Shown one piece after another: positions 8,142 to 17,732 of a stretch of DNA of 64,000 nt; the stretch's first letter is position 1; each line of letters begins with the position of its first letter. The notes under the pieces were generated by a model. It ran no database searches. It saw only the letters and a program-made list of their open reading frames with translations, and had not been told where the DNA came from. Source of the DNA: Hungatella hathewayi. GTDB lineage: Bacteria > Bacillota > Clostridia > Lachnospirales > Lachnospiraceae. The stretch is taken from contig CP102274.1 in assembly GCA_025149285.1 (NCBI GenBank), positions 4,924,001-4,988,000 on the forward strand, read 5' to 3'. Both the position numbers and the translations under genes were made by a program.

Positions 8142-9788
8142 TTATGAATGTTTTACGCTGATTTTAAATACTTTATCAAGCGGCGTATACTCATTGCAGT
8201 ACACCGTAAAGCCGGAGGTATTGACTTCTTCTCCGGAATAATGTCCTTTAAACTCATGGCTTCCAAACCCCGGACCCATGACAAGTTCTCTGTCCGTTTC
8301 CTTCACCTGCAAATATCCGTTTCTCAGGATCATGCCGCTTCCAGCCTCTGCCTTCATATAAAAATGTTCATTCTCTATGGTTGTCCCCGCAGGGATACCG
8401 ATCTCCAGGCGGAGAGGAAGCCCTTTTAAGCCGTCCGCCTTTACATGCAGTTCGAGTCCCTCGTCACGCTCTCTGATCTCCAGTCTCGTGATCAGCCTTT
8501 CCGGAAGCAGTTTCTTCCGCTTTGACTGGTCCATCTCCCACCAGTCAGAGGTACCCTGAGGCTCGTCAAAGGGAAGATAATACCAGGAGTCAAACGCTTC
8601 GCTCAACACACAGCCATGATCGTTCACCTCCATTGTCTTCGGTATAAAATTCCGCTTCTCACAGCAGCTTTCACCGATCTTCACACAGACCGCCGTACTG
8701 CCCGCCTTAAAAAACAGAAATGAACTTTTTCCATTTAAAACCGTATAGGTATACTTCTCCTTTTTTACCCTGAGAACTCCCGAATGCTTAAAGTATTTCC
8801 GGTACGATTCCACAAATCCGTACCCTTGGAATTCATGATTCATCATCTCATCATGTGTCATAAGAACAGGGAAGCAGTCCGGCGCAATATCACCGCGCTC
8901 CATATTATCCCTGATGATCTTATGGGCCGCTGCGTCAAAAACCCCGTCGTCCCCCAGGCACGCAGCGTATAAATACTGATAAAAATACTTGTCCGCATAT
9001 TCAGCTCTCCCCTTATCCTGTCGGGAGGAATTCTGTGTGAAAATAGTATCATCCGGATCGATATAGAGCAGCATCATCTTCAGATTTTTTCTCGCATAAT
9101 CGTAGTACAATTCTTCTCCGGTCTCCTGTCCAATGGCAAACATGGCGTTATTGACAACAGCGTTGTAATTTCCGGTGGAACGCTCAGCGTACTCACCGTC
9201 CTCATCCTCATCGACTCCCTCAGCCAGATACTGAGCTGCCCGTTTTCTTAAGCTGTCTGCAAAATCCGTCTCCTCCGCAAATAAGTCAGCTCCCTGCAGG
9301 AGTGCCGCGGTAATTCCCCATCTGTGATTCGGCGTGTGGAATCCACCGTCTCGGACTGCCTTTAACGCATCATGCATGATTACAAGATATTTTTTCTTCA
9401 GTGTCTCCGCCTTTTCATCACCGTTTCCATATTTATCGATCAGACGGTAGCCCAGAATCAGTCTTTTAAAGCAGAAGGAAGTGTCGGCAGCAGACTGAAA
9501 ATTACAGGTAGGGTAATCAAATGACCCATTTTCCCGCTGCATTCTTCTGACGAAACCGCAGGCCATATTGATCGCATCGTACAGTACTTCGCTCTGATAG
9601 AACCGGCTCTCTTCCTTAAAATAGACCGACAGCGCCGTCGCCATATGGTAGATGGTCGTCTTTGCCTCCACCACATCACCGTGCATACCTCCATACTGGA
9701 TACTCTCCGGATTCTTGTCCTGACTTCTTAAAAAGCTTTCTGTCCTGATCTCGGCACCTTTCATCAGATGGTTTATATAACGTTTCAT
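8142..9788 (-). CDS. Putative alpha/alpha-toroid polysaccharide-degrading protein, unknown family
   Basis: About 548 residues. The N-terminal 330 residues are helical with a toroid look (GSFDYPTCNFQSAADTSF, NHRWGITAALLQGADLF, GEYAERSTGNYNAVVNNAMF), and the last 200 residues are beta-rich. The arrangement resembles heparinase II/III-like or chondroitin-AC-like lyases, but no CAZy family is recognised. I chose ATG 9788 over the TTG at 9803 because it overlaps the transporter stop as ATGA and has GAGG at a good distance. No signal peptide. It is co-transcribed with the MFS transporter and probably processes that transporter's substrate. Confidence 0.6.
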   Translation of the reverse strand: MKRYINHLMKGAEIRTESFLRSQDKNPESIQYGGMHGDVVEAKTTIYHMATALSVYFKEESRFYQSEVLYDAINMACGFVRRMQRENGSFDYPTCNFQSAADTSFCFKRLILGYRLIDKYGNGDEKAETLKKKYLVIMHDALKAVRDGGFHTPNHRWGITAALLQGADLFAEETDFADSLRKRAAQYLAEGVDEDEDGEYAERSTGNYNAVVNNAMFAIGQETGEELYYDYARKNLKMMLLYIDPDDTIFTQNSSRQDKGRAEYADKYFYQYLYAACLGDDGVFDAAAHKIIRDNMERGDIAPDCFPVLMTHDEMMNHEFQGYGFVESYRKYFKHSGVLRVKKEKYTYTVLNGKSSFLFFKAGSTAVCVKIGESCCEKRNFIPKTMEVNDHGCVLSEAFDSWYYLPFDEPQGTSDWWEMDQSKRKKLLPERLITRLEIRERDEGLELHVKADGLKGLPLRLEIGIPAGTTIENEHFYMKAEAGSGMILRNGYLQVKETDRELVMGPGFGSHEFKGHYSGEEVNTSGFTVYCNEYTPLDKVFKISVKHS

Positions 9789-11011
9789 CTCGCATTCCTC
9801 CAAATATTATTTTGCAGTACCATATAACTGATATAAAATCCGGCCATGCAGACCGGCAGTATCATAAAGCTTAACCGGTATCCGATCACTCCCGTGATCA
9901 CTCCGAAGAGCAGGTTAAACACAATATCCGCGACCGTCGCCACACTGATAATCGCTCCTGTTCTGGTCGCCGCGACCTCCGTCGGGTAAATCTGCTGTAT
10001 CAGCAGCACCATAGTGGGATAAAGTACGGAGATTGCCAGACCGGAAATGCTTAAGAGCAGGATTCCCTTCTCCCCGGTCAGGATCCCCGCGCAAAACAGC
10101 AGAGTACCAATCATTCCAAAGATTCGGATACTTTTCACCGTTCCCAATTTCTGAACCACAGGAGCAAAGATCAGCCTTCCGGCCGTCATTCCGCCCCAGA
10201 ACAGGGATAAGTAGACCGAAGCCTTGCCGCCGGGAACCGAGAATGCCTGGATACAGTATGAAAAAAGCCAGTTCATGATTCCATGCTCTCCGATAAAGTA
10301 AAAGCCGATCATGATACACAGGAGTATAAATACCGCCTTTCCAGGATTCTGCTTCATCTTCCCTTCTTTCGACTGCGTCATTTCACTCTGCTGTCCCTTA
10401 AAGGGAACAGCTTTTGACGGATTTCCTTTCTCCTTTTTTTCTCCATCCAGCGGAGTCAGAAGGAGAAGGGCTCCAGCGGCGACTCCGATCAGCAGCAGAA
10501 GCAGACTTACTCCCTTAAATCCAGAATAACTGAGGCCATACCGTCCCAGTACAAACTGACTGCCGCTGGTTCCTATTCCCTGAATGAAGAAGAATATATT
10601 TACCATAAGTCCCGCATATCCGCTAAAAACCACCGGCGTTAAAATATTGACTGTGGTATTTAGAAGTGTAGATGCTCCCAGCGCAAAAAACATGGAGATC
10701 AGAATACAGGGATAGCTGTCAGACACCACATTTAAAAGCATGGAAAGTACCCAGATTCCGGTCACTGACAGCGCCACCGTCTTTCGTCCAAACGTATCGA
10801 GAAGCTTTCCGCCCAGACTCAGAAACAACAGGTTTCCCACATAGCTGATGGTAACAATCATGGACAGCTGGGGATCGCTCAGCGCATACCGGTTCTGAAA
10901 CACGGGGGCGAATATCCCTCTGAGAGAATCGCTGGAGCCCAGCCCGAACATCAGAACCGCAAAACACAAAAATGGAACTGCTTTTTTCCACATTTTCATT
11001 CGTTTATCCAT
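9785..11011 (-). CDS. MFS transporter, sugar or oligosaccharide uptake type
   Basis: 408 residues and about 12 membrane segments, split by a polar central loop (residues ~195-222, rich in Lys, Glu and Gln). The MFS A-like motif is GGKLLDTFGRKTVAL at about residues 67-81. It is the first gene of a two-gene operon with the toroid protein (ATGA overlap) and is divergent from the AraC regulator. The substrate cannot be read from sequence; a uronide or oligosaccharide is inferred from neighbours. Confidence 0.85.
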   Translation of the reverse strand: MDKRMKMWKKAVPFLCFAVLMFGLGSSDSLRGIFAPVFQNRYALSDPQLSMIVTISYVGNLLFLSLGGKLLDTFGRKTVALSVTGIWVLSMLLNVVSDSYPCILISMFFALGASTLLNTTVNILTPVVFSGYAGLMVNIFFFIQGIGTSGSQFVLGRYGLSYSGFKGVSLLLLLIGVAAGALLLLTPLDGEKKEKGNPSKAVPFKGQQSEMTQSKEGKMKQNPGKAVFILLCIMIGFYFIGEHGIMNWLFSYCIQAFSVPGGKASVYLSLFWGGMTAGRLIFAPVVQKLGTVKSIRIFGMIGTLLFCAGILTGEKGILLLSISGLAISVLYPTMVLLIQQIYPTEVAATRTGAIISVATVADIVFNLLFGVITGVIGYRLSFMILPVCMAGFYISYMVLQNNIWRNAR

Positions 11012-11118
11012 ACCCTCTCGTTTTTTCTATCTTTTTTATTTCATAGTAGAGTATAGAGGAAACATCAGACAATATCTATTCCCTTCTTGCTCTTTTTTTC
11101 ATTTTTATATTACATATT

Positions 11119-11147
11119 TTGCTTTTTTGCATGATTTGTAGTAAAAT
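11119..11147 (+). promoter_or_regulatory. Sigma-A promoter of the AraC gene
   Basis: TTGCTT (11119-11124), 17-bp spacer, TAAAAT (11142-11147), 27 nt before the ATG. An AAGGAG ribosome site lies at 11161. Confidence 0.6.
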
Positions 11148-11173
11148 AGAACTACAAGAAAAGGAGAATTTTT

Positions 11174-12133
11174 ATGATGAAACCATACCCTGATTCCGTC
11201 TTAAACTACGAAAAGGGGTTTTCAATCATCATCAATGAATTGAAAACTCCGGTGGAAAATTCCATCTGCTATTATTTTGATTACGATGCGCGTTCTTACT
11301 CCGTGAACATGGAATTCCCGCATATGCACATGTTTTATGAGATTATGATTCTTTTGAGTCCGAAGGCATATCATTTTATCGCTGGAAAACCATACTCCAT
11401 TATCAACAATGACATCGTTCTGCTGGCTCCGGCCATTTTACATCAGACGGAGTACTTACCCGGACCTCCCAGCGACCGGATCATTATCAATTTCATGGTT
11501 CCCAAGCATCTTCTGCTTCATCCGGGAGGATATGACACCATTCTTTCTGTCTTTAACGATCCTGTCCCGATTTTCCGTTTTGACTTAGAGCGCCAGAAAA
11601 CGCTGTTCCAGATCATCAACCAGCTTACGGACCTAAGCCGTACCACAGAAGATCCCGCCGTCAGAAATATGATGATCCATAACAAATTCACGGAATTCCT
11701 GTTCACGCTCTATCAGATGCGGAAAGAAAATCTCTATGAAGAATACAATTCCGAGAGAAGCATCAAAGAAAAGATATATACCATCACCAACTACATACAG
11801 ACGCACTATTATGAAGATCTTTCACTGGCGTACTTAGCTGACAAATTTTTTATCAGCTCCTTCTACTTATCCCACCAGTTCAAGCTGGTGACCGGATTCA
11901 CCGTCGTGCAGTACATCCAGCAGACCCGCGTCAAAAACGCCCAGTACCTCCTGCTGAATACCAGCTTAAAGATCACCGACATCGCCGAAAAGATCGGATT
12001 TTCCAGCTTTTCGCAGTTTAACCGCGTGTTCCACAGATTCTGCAGTATGTCGCCGTCTGAATATAAGACCTTTTATAATCAGAATGCCATGCGGGTGAAT
12101 GCGCCGATGATGTCTGCGAAGAGTAATTTATAG
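11174..12133 (+). CDS. AraC-family transcriptional regulator
   Basis: 319 residues. An N-terminal cupin-like sensor (FPHMHMFYEIMILLS, then IAGKPYSIINNDIVLLAPAI at about residues 75-95) is followed by a C-terminal double helix-turn-helix. The latter includes YLADKFFISSFYLSHQFK and the signature ITDIAEKIGFSSFSQFNRVF. Divergent from the MFS/toroid operon and close to the GH105-ABC operon, it is the likely sugar-responsive activator of both. The inverted repeat at 8078-8129 is a candidate site. Confidence 0.9.
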   Translation: MMKPYPDSVLNYEKGFSIIINELKTPVENSICYYFDYDARSYSVNMEFPHMHMFYEIMILLSPKAYHFIAGKPYSIINNDIVLLAPAILHQTEYLPGPPSDRIIINFMVPKHLLLHPGGYDTILSVFNDPVPIFRFDLERQKTLFQIINQLTDLSRTTEDPAVRNMMIHNKFTEFLFTLYQMRKENLYEEYNSERSIKEKIYTITNYIQTHYYEDLSLAYLADKFFISSFYLSHQFKLVTGFTVVQYIQQTRVKNAQYLLLNTSLKITDIAEKIGFSSFSQFNRVFHRFCSMSPSEYKTFYNQNAMRVNAPMMSAKSNL

Positions 12134-12137
12134 TGAT

Positions 12138-12191
12138 AAAAGCAAGAGCATACCGCTTTTAACAACACAGAAAACGGAACGCTCTTGCTTT
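12138..12191. terminator. Bidirectional terminator between convergent genes
   Basis: AAAGCAAGAGC pairs with GCTCTTGCTTT, with an inner CCG/CGG plus T/A-run extension. It lies 5 nt after the AraC stop and 19 nt after the end of the sialidase-fold gene. Confidence 0.8.
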
Positions 12192-12209
12192 CTTACTATA
12201 ATGATTCTG

Positions 12210-13379
12210 TTATTTTTTAATATCGGTAAAAGCTCCCGCAGTCGGATTATACAGACCTTCCTTTTCCCTCTTTTTCCCCATCACATCGTCTTCTGTAAAA
12301 CACATGTACTTAATGCAGGATCGATCCTTTCCCGCAAAAGCCAGATGAAGTCTCCCGTCGGTTCCCTGCATCAGGTACGGGTACTCATATTGCCTGTTAT
12401 TGGTACGATTCTCCGGTCCTGCGTACCCCTCCCCCCGTTCCATGTACCGAATCACAGGCCATGTCAGCCCTTCGTCTTCCGACAACGCCACAGCTACAGG
12501 ACAACGCAGTCCCGGCCATGCGGCAGTTCCCGCGATTGGATTGGCAGCATGCGTCGGATTATAGGCAATACCAATTCTTCCACTTTTTAAACGGATTGCG
12601 CTGATGCTGGAGTTGTTATTGGGAAGACTGGTCGCCATCGGCACCGTCCAGTTTTCTCCCCAGTCCTGCGATTCACTGCGGTAAATAAAATCTGCCGACC
12701 TGCTTCGCATAAACGCGGCCAAACGGCCTCCGCCAAGTTCTACCACATTTGCATGGACTCTGCCATTACTATCTGGCATCCGAACCATACGCCATGTCTT
12801 TCCCTGATCATCGGAAAGCTGAAATACTGTAGGATCTCCTGCCAGTCCAGTCAGAGAATCAGAACAGAGCCAGTTGGCAAATATCCATCTGCCATTCTCC
12901 AGAATCTGAATAGGCTGACGGCAAAAGCTTCCCTGTCTGGAAAACAAAGTCTCTGCCTCCCCCCATGTCTCTCCGCCATCCACACTCTTCTGGCAGCGTA
13001 TGACTGATGTATACTGCATATTGTCTTTTCCTGGCATTCGATCCAGCTGGGCGGTATAAACCGCCCATACATCTCCTTCGGGTCCAGTAAAAAGGGAGGG
13101 ATTCTGTTCACTTCGTTCCGGGTCCTTGGAAACCGGCTCCGGCCTCTTCCAGGATTTTGCTCCGGCAGGAAGCTTTGAGCAGACAATACTTACATCAGCG
13201 CTCCCCTCATATGTACCGGTAAACCAGACGCATAGCATACTGCCGTCAGAGAGCTCCAGCAGAGCCGGAGCGTGAGCAGTCTTTCCGCCCGGAAAGAGCT
13301 CAGCTTCCAGAATCCCCATTTCTTCATTATAATAAATCTTTCCATCGGGCCTAAGTCCCGGAAGTACAGGATAATCCAT
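12210..13379 (-). CDS. Sialidase-fold (BNR/Asp-box) glycoside hydrolase-like protein
   Basis: 389 residues forming a six-bladed beta-propeller. Three Asp-box repeats are visible: SVDGGETWG, SDDQGKTWR and SEDEGLTWP. The N-terminal part (FPGGKTAHAPALLELSDGS) resembles BNR_2/exo-sialidase proteins. No signal peptide is present, which is unusual for a true host sialidase and fits an intracellular enzyme acting on an imported conjugate. It is the last gene of the acid-sugar operon. Real sialidase activity is not established; the fold also hosts other glycosidases and lyases. Confidence 0.7.
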   Translation of the reverse strand: MDYPVLPGLRPDGKIYYNEEMGILEAELFPGGKTAHAPALLELSDGSMLCVWFTGTYEGSADVSIVCSKLPAGAKSWKRPEPVSKDPERSEQNPSLFTGPEGDVWAVYTAQLDRMPGKDNMQYTSVIRCQKSVDGGETWGEAETLFSRQGSFCRQPIQILENGRWIFANWLCSDSLTGLAGDPTVFQLSDDQGKTWRMVRMPDSNGRVHANVVELGGGRLAAFMRSRSADFIYRSESQDWGENWTVPMATSLPNNNSSISAIRLKSGRIGIAYNPTHAANPIAGTAAWPGLRCPVAVALSEDEGLTWPVIRYMERGEGYAGPENRTNNRQYEYPYLMQGTDGRLHLAFAGKDRSCIKYMCFTEDDVMGKKREKEGLYNPTAGAFTDIKK

Positions 13380-13405
13380 GGTATATTATTCCTTTCTCTT
13401 CGTCA

Positions 13406-14722
13406 TCAGAGGATCAGTGGGAACAGAATACTCGCCATAATCAGAATTATGGCATAACCGATTCGGGAAGCTACTGTAGCGTACGCGATCAGCCCCATAC
13501 GGTCTGATGGAACCAGTATTCCGATATCCGCACCGCCGCCCATATCGGCCTGGCAAAGAGCCGCCGTAACAGCCGAGTCAACCGCGTACATCCCCAGCAG
13601 ATGACCGAAAACAGCTGCTGTTAAGCAGGCGCTGACAATGCAGGCGATTGTCATAATCAGGGTCTGTGCCGTAAATGCACTGGTAAATGACTCCCAGCTC
13701 ATAAGCGTCATTCCAATACAAACGCCAATCATTGGCATCACCAGATTCACACAGGCGGCAGTCAAACGCTTTAATCCTGATTTTATATGATCGGGTACGA
13801 TCCCCATATAGTTTACCGCAATCAGAATCAAAATCATATAGGCATACTGATGAAGTTCCACTCCCTTAATCTCAGGAATAATCTTAGAACATATTCCTGC
13901 AGCAGCGTATACAACTCCCGCCAGCACAAGCCCGGAAATCACATCGGAAAGACTGGCTTCCGGCATTTTTTCTGCTGGAGAGTTTGATATCTCCTCTCCC
14001 TTTTTCCCTGCTCTCAAAAGCGTGTTTTTATCGCCTGTCAGCTTTGGAAAAACAGAACCGATTAAGTTCAGCAGTGCTGCAAAGAAAATACACAGTGTCG
14101 TAGCAAGCACCACCATGACAACAACGGTACCATAATAGCTCTCAGCATCAAGACCGCTGGCCTTATTATAAATCTGGCTCAAAGCCGCAGCTCCGCTGGT
14201 ACCACTTCCCATAATTGGGAGAACAAAGTTCGATATACTTTCTCCAAGGCTTACACCAAAAAACTTTCCTACGAGAGCAGTTCCTAATATCGCCCCTATC
14301 ACCGTGATAAATAAAAGCGGAATAAAGCGGGCAATACACTGGAGCAGTACTTTCTTCTCAATATTTAGCATACTGTTTGTCATCAGCAGTACAATAAAAA
14401 ATGTCATATACTGAACACCGGAAAAGGAAAAGAAATTAGCTGTATTCGTTACTACCTGTTCCGTGATCACGCCTCTGTAAACCATGTAGGATGGTACAAA
14501 CATACACAGGAGAAGGCCCGCACCCAAATATTTATTCGCGTAGGGAATCGCGTCACCAATTCGATTTAAAACGAGTCCCAAAACCAGCGTAAAGGTAATG
14601 GTAGACATCATGTCTCCTCCCAGCGCCCCCGTATACATTGCCGCAAAAACAATCACACAGAACAGCAGGACAACAGGAAGCGGAAAACCCAATATTTTTT
14701 CTTTCTTTAAATGCTCCATCAT
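13406..14722 (-). CDS. 2-hydroxycarboxylate transporter family (2HCT, CitS-like)
   Basis: 438 residues, highly hydrophobic. Two re-entrant-loop signatures are recognisable: MGSGTSGAAALSQIY near residue 168 and ADMGGGADIGILVPSDRMGL near residue 395, the counterparts of the GGxG loops in CitS/CimH. The family exchanges or imports citrate, malate, lactate and related 2-hydroxy acids with Na+ or H+. In this operon, next to a four-carbon acid-sugar kinase, a sugar acid such as threonate or erythronate is a reasonable inferred substrate. It lies between esterase and sialidase-fold genes with short gaps. Confidence 0.82.
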   Translation of the reverse strand: MMEHLKKEKILGFPLPVVLLFCVIVFAAMYTGALGGDMMSTITFTLVLGLVLNRIGDAIPYANKYLGAGLLLCMFVPSYMVYRGVITEQVVTNTANFFSFSGVQYMTFFIVLLMTNSMLNIEKKVLLQCIARFIPLLFITVIGAILGTALVGKFFGVSLGESISNFVLPIMGSGTSGAAALSQIYNKASGLDAESYYGTVVVMVVLATTLCIFFAALLNLIGSVFPKLTGDKNTLLRAGKKGEEISNSPAEKMPEASLSDVISGLVLAGVVYAAAGICSKIIPEIKGVELHQYAYMILILIAVNYMGIVPDHIKSGLKRLTAACVNLVMPMIGVCIGMTLMSWESFTSAFTAQTLIMTIACIVSACLTAAVFGHLLGMYAVDSAVTAALCQADMGGGADIGILVPSDRMGLIAYATVASRIGYAIILIMASILFPLIL

Positions 14723-14734
14723 AGATACCCCCTC

Positions 14735-15712
14735 TTAATTTAAATGATTTTTCAAAAAATCGTAGGCAAACTGATCAGCCTCCGCACTGACCGTTGGCCC
14801 GTGTCCGGCCTGTGAGCAGGACAGATACACTGCTTCCGCTCCAGCTTTAGTTAAAGCTTTATAAAGACACTCACTCTGACTGACAGGTACCACTGGATCC
14901 TGCCCTCCATGAAGAATAATTACAGGAGGGCAATCCGATGAAGCGTATGTTACCGGACTGCATTTCTTTGCAAGTTCGATGTACTTCCAATCCGGATCCG
15001 TCTCATCCATCTTTCGCGCAACTTCTGACAGACGCAGCAGATTCCTGCCTGGCCCGCTGTAACCGACAATCCTGGCCTCCAGACCAAATGACGGATCTCC
15101 GCTTGCCAGATTCTCAATCTCCGTACCGCTTAAATCTTTTATTTCTTCTTTCTCACTGGCCTCTCGAATCAATTGAACCAGGTCCGAAGGTGCATAAAAT
15201 ATGGCTGCTGCCCTGACTGAACTGGAATATTCCAGATTTCCTCCCACGTCACCTTCCATTTCCGGGTTTCCGGAAGACAGCGCCACCATACCAGCCAGAT
15301 GGCCGCCGGCTGAGTTGCCAAGAACTCCGATCCTGTCCGGATCGATATGGTATTGTTCCGCATTTGCCTTTAAAAAACGGACCACGCCTTTACAGTCATG
15401 AATACATGCCGGAAATACAGCTTGAGAAGCCAGCCTGTATGATGGAGAGACAATTGTATAGCCAGCCTCTGTCAGACGAACTAAATCGCGGCAGTAAACA
15501 GCTTTTTGAGTCACCTGCTTATACTCTCCCCACATCCAGCCTCCGCCAAAATAGTAGATAATACAGGGCCCTGGCTCCTGCTGGTCCGGTGCCTGGTAAA
15601 TATCCAGTTTCAGTTCCATACTGCTCCCGTCTGCGGCAGGCACGACGGCAAATACAATATCTTCATATTTCGGCCTTTTTTCCGGCGGGCATAATGGTTT
15701 TTCTTTTTTCAT
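14735..15712 (-). CDS. Alpha/beta-hydrolase, acetyl-esterase/HSL type
   Basis: 325 residues. The oxyanion motif is YYFGGGWMWG (HGGGW-like, with Phe for His) near residue 53. The nucleophile elbow is GNSAGGHLAG near residue 132. The acid is probably in HGGQDPVVP and the His in AGHGPTVS near residue 307. Intracellular esterase, likely removing an acyl or lactone group from the operon's substrate. Starts 2 nt after the PdxA stop, so coupled translation is likely. Confidence 0.85.
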   Translation of the reverse strand: MKKEKPLCPPEKRPKYEDIVFAVVPAADGSSMELKLDIYQAPDQQEPGPCIIYYFGGGWMWGEYKQVTQKAVYCRDLVRLTEAGYTIVSPSYRLASQAVFPACIHDCKGVVRFLKANAEQYHIDPDRIGVLGNSAGGHLAGMVALSSGNPEMEGDVGGNLEYSSSVRAAAIFYAPSDLVQLIREASEKEEIKDLSGTEIENLASGDPSFGLEARIVGYSGPGRNLLRLSEVARKMDETDPDWKYIELAKKCSPVTYASSDCPPVIILHGGQDPVVPVSQSECLYKALTKAGAEAVYLSCSQAGHGPTVSAEADQFAYDFLKNHLN

Positions 15713-15714
15713 TT

Positions 15715-16776
15715 TTATTCTGCTCCTTGTCTCATTTTTGTATCTGCCATAAGGGCTGCATATTCCAGGGCATTTAAGAGGCTTAATTCATTGGACGTTC
15801 CCTTTCCCGCCTGATCAAATCCGGTTCCATGATCGACGGAGGTCCGGATAATCGGAAGCCCAAGTGTTACATTGACACCTTCCACGGCTTTCCAGCTGCT
15901 GGCTGCACGGTCATATACAAAACCTACCGTTTTCAACGGAATATGTCCCTGATCGTGATACATTGCTACTACAATATCGTACCAGCCTCCCAATGCCTTT
16001 GAAAAAAGACTGTCTGAAGGAAACGGCCCTTCTGCCAAAATTCCCTCCAGCTTTGCAGCCTCTACCGCCGGATAAATCTCATCAGCCTCTTCTCTGCCAA
16101 ACAGACCATTCTCCCCTGCGTGAGGGTTTAATCCAGCAACCGCTACACGAGGTTTTTCGATGCCCAGCATTTTACACGCCCGGTCTGCAATCCGTATTAC
16201 ATCCAGAACCCGGGCTTTCTTCACCCGATCGCAGGCTTCCCGCAGTGAACAGTGAGTCGAGACATGAACTACCCGTAAATCATGATAAGCCAGCATCATC
16301 GTATACTTTTCCGTATTGGTATATGCCGCATAGATTTCTGTATGGCCGTCAAAATGAAGTCCCTCCGAAGCTATCCCAAGATTCATGGCTTCTTTGTTCA
16401 GAGCGTTTGTGCAGGTGGCATCTACCTTGCCGGTCATAGCCAGTTCTATTACTTTTTTTACGCATTCAAAAGCTGCCTTCCCGCACATTGGAGACACTGT
16501 ACCATAATGGAACTGCTCTAACTTTATCAGATCCATATGGTAAACATCTATTTCTCCATACTCAAAACGGGCTTCTGACAAATCTGTTATTCTGTGAATC
16601 CGCACTTTCGGATGACCGGCCACCTTAACAGCTTCCTCCATGATTCTGCCATCTCCAATCACAACCGGACGGCACCACGTGTACACGTCTTCATGAAGAA
16701 GAGCCTTTACCGTTATTTCCGGTCCGTTTCCGGCCGGATCTCCCATTGTTATTCCAACAACCGGCTTTCTCTCCAT
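15715..16776 (-). CDS. pdxA: PdxA-family NAD-dependent dehydrogenase (4-phospho-threonate/erythronate type)
   Basis: 353 residues. The start MERKPVVGITMGDPAGNGPE is the PdxA N-terminus. Metal-binding His motifs are HFDGHTEIY, LNPHAGENGLFGREE and MYHDQGHIPLK. True PdxA oxidises 4-phosphohydroxy-L-threonine for vitamin B6. The PdxA2 subgroup paired with DUF1537 kinases oxidises and decarboxylates 4-phospho-threonate or -erythronate to dihydroxyacetone phosphate. The kinase in the same operon makes the catabolic PdxA2 role more likely. RBS AAAGGAG is present. Confidence 0.88.
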   Translation of the reverse strand: MERKPVVGITMGDPAGNGPEITVKALLHEDVYTWCRPVVIGDGRIMEEAVKVAGHPKVRIHRITDLSEARFEYGEIDVYHMDLIKLEQFHYGTVSPMCGKAAFECVKKVIELAMTGKVDATCTNALNKEAMNLGIASEGLHFDGHTEIYAAYTNTEKYTMMLAYHDLRVVHVSTHCSLREACDRVKKARVLDVIRIADRACKMLGIEKPRVAVAGLNPHAGENGLFGREEADEIYPAVEAAKLEGILAEGPFPSDSLFSKALGGWYDIVVAMYHDQGHIPLKTVGFVYDRAASSWKAVEGVNVTLGLPIIRTSVDHGTGFDQAGKGTSNELSLLNALEYAALMADTKMRQGAE

Positions 16777-16800
16777 ATCCCCACTCCTTTCTTCCCTTTG

Positions 16801-17703
16801 TCATCTCATCCCTTTTTCTTCATTCTCCTGTAGCACATTCTTCAAAGCCTCCTTCCCCTCTTCCGGAAGCTGGTTGAATGGTGCCCTGCATCTGCCCACA
16901 TCATATCCAAGAAGAGCCACTGCCGTTTTCACTACTGTATTGGGATTTCCAAAGCGGAAGCAGGCTCGAAATGATGCAATGCTTTCCTGATGACGTTTCG
17001 CGCCTTCCCAGTCTCCTGCCTGATAGCAATTATAGATAGAGGCCATGGTCCGCGGGTATACATTGGCGCATCCTGCAATTCCTCCTGTTCCTCCGGCCTT
17101 CAAAGTCCAGAGAATCAGCTGATCACTGCCTGACAGTACACTGAATTGATCACAGTTCTCCGAAGCCGCTATATATCCCAAAATATTGGTAAAGCTGCCT
17201 GAAGAATCCTTAGCCCCCACAATATTAGAAATTTGTCCAAGCTTTCCCACCGTCTCCGGAGTCAATGCATTGCCTGTACGAGCCGGAATATTATACAGGA
17301 CAACAGGAAGATTCACGGCTCCTGCCACCGCGGCATAGTGGTCATACAATTCTTTTTGGCTTGCCGCAGCAAAGCCTGGTGTAATAATGCTTAATACATC
17401 AGCTCCAGCTGCTTCCGCCATCTTTGACTGTTCGATCGTCTCCCTTGTTGAAATACAGCCTGTCCCAGCATAGACCGGAACCCGTCCGCCACACTCTTCA
17501 ATTACTGTCTCCAAAACCAGTTTTTTCTCTTCTCCATTCAGAATGTATCCCTCTCCGTTAGTGCCAAAGCAGAAAAGTCCATGAACACCGCTTTCAATCT
17601 GTCGGTTTACCTGCCTTCGCAGTTCCGCAACATTGATGGATTCATCCGCATTCATAGGTGTAATGACCGGTGTAATAATTCCTTCGATTTTCACCTGTTT
17701 CAT
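16801..17703 (-). CDS. DapA-family Schiff-base aldolase/dehydratase
   Basis: 300 residues. GTNGEGYIL at residues 47-55 replaces the GTTGE of true DapA. The proton-relay Tyr is Y137 in YNIPARTGN and the Schiff-base Lys is K165 in GAKDSSG. The class includes dihydrodipicolinate synthase, N-acetylneuraminate lyase and 2-keto-3-deoxy-sugar-acid aldolases. GTNGE and the catabolic operon argue for an aldolase or dehydratase acting on a keto acid. A sialidase-fold gene in the operon keeps a NanA-like role possible, but no other nan genes are present. Confidence 0.88.
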   Translation of the reverse strand: MKQVKIEGIITPVITPMNADESINVAELRRQVNRQIESGVHGLFCFGTNGEGYILNGEEKKLVLETVIEECGGRVPVYAGTGCISTRETIEQSKMAEAAGADVLSIITPGFAAASQKELYDHYAAVAGAVNLPVVLYNIPARTGNALTPETVGKLGQISNIVGAKDSSGSFTNILGYIAASENCDQFSVLSGSDQLILWTLKAGGTGGIAGCANVYPRTMASIYNCYQAGDWEGAKRHQESIASFRACFRFGNPNTVVKTAVALLGYDVGRCRAPFNQLPEEGKEALKNVLQENEEKGMR

Positions 17704-17732
17704 TCTGTTGCTCTCCTTCCGTCCTCAGTATT

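Noticed and set aside
12210..13379. Calling the BNR protein a true sialidase with DapA as N-acetylneuraminate lyase
   Set aside because: No signal peptide and no nanE/nanK or sialic-acid transporter is present, while the kinase and PdxA point to acid-sugar catabolism.
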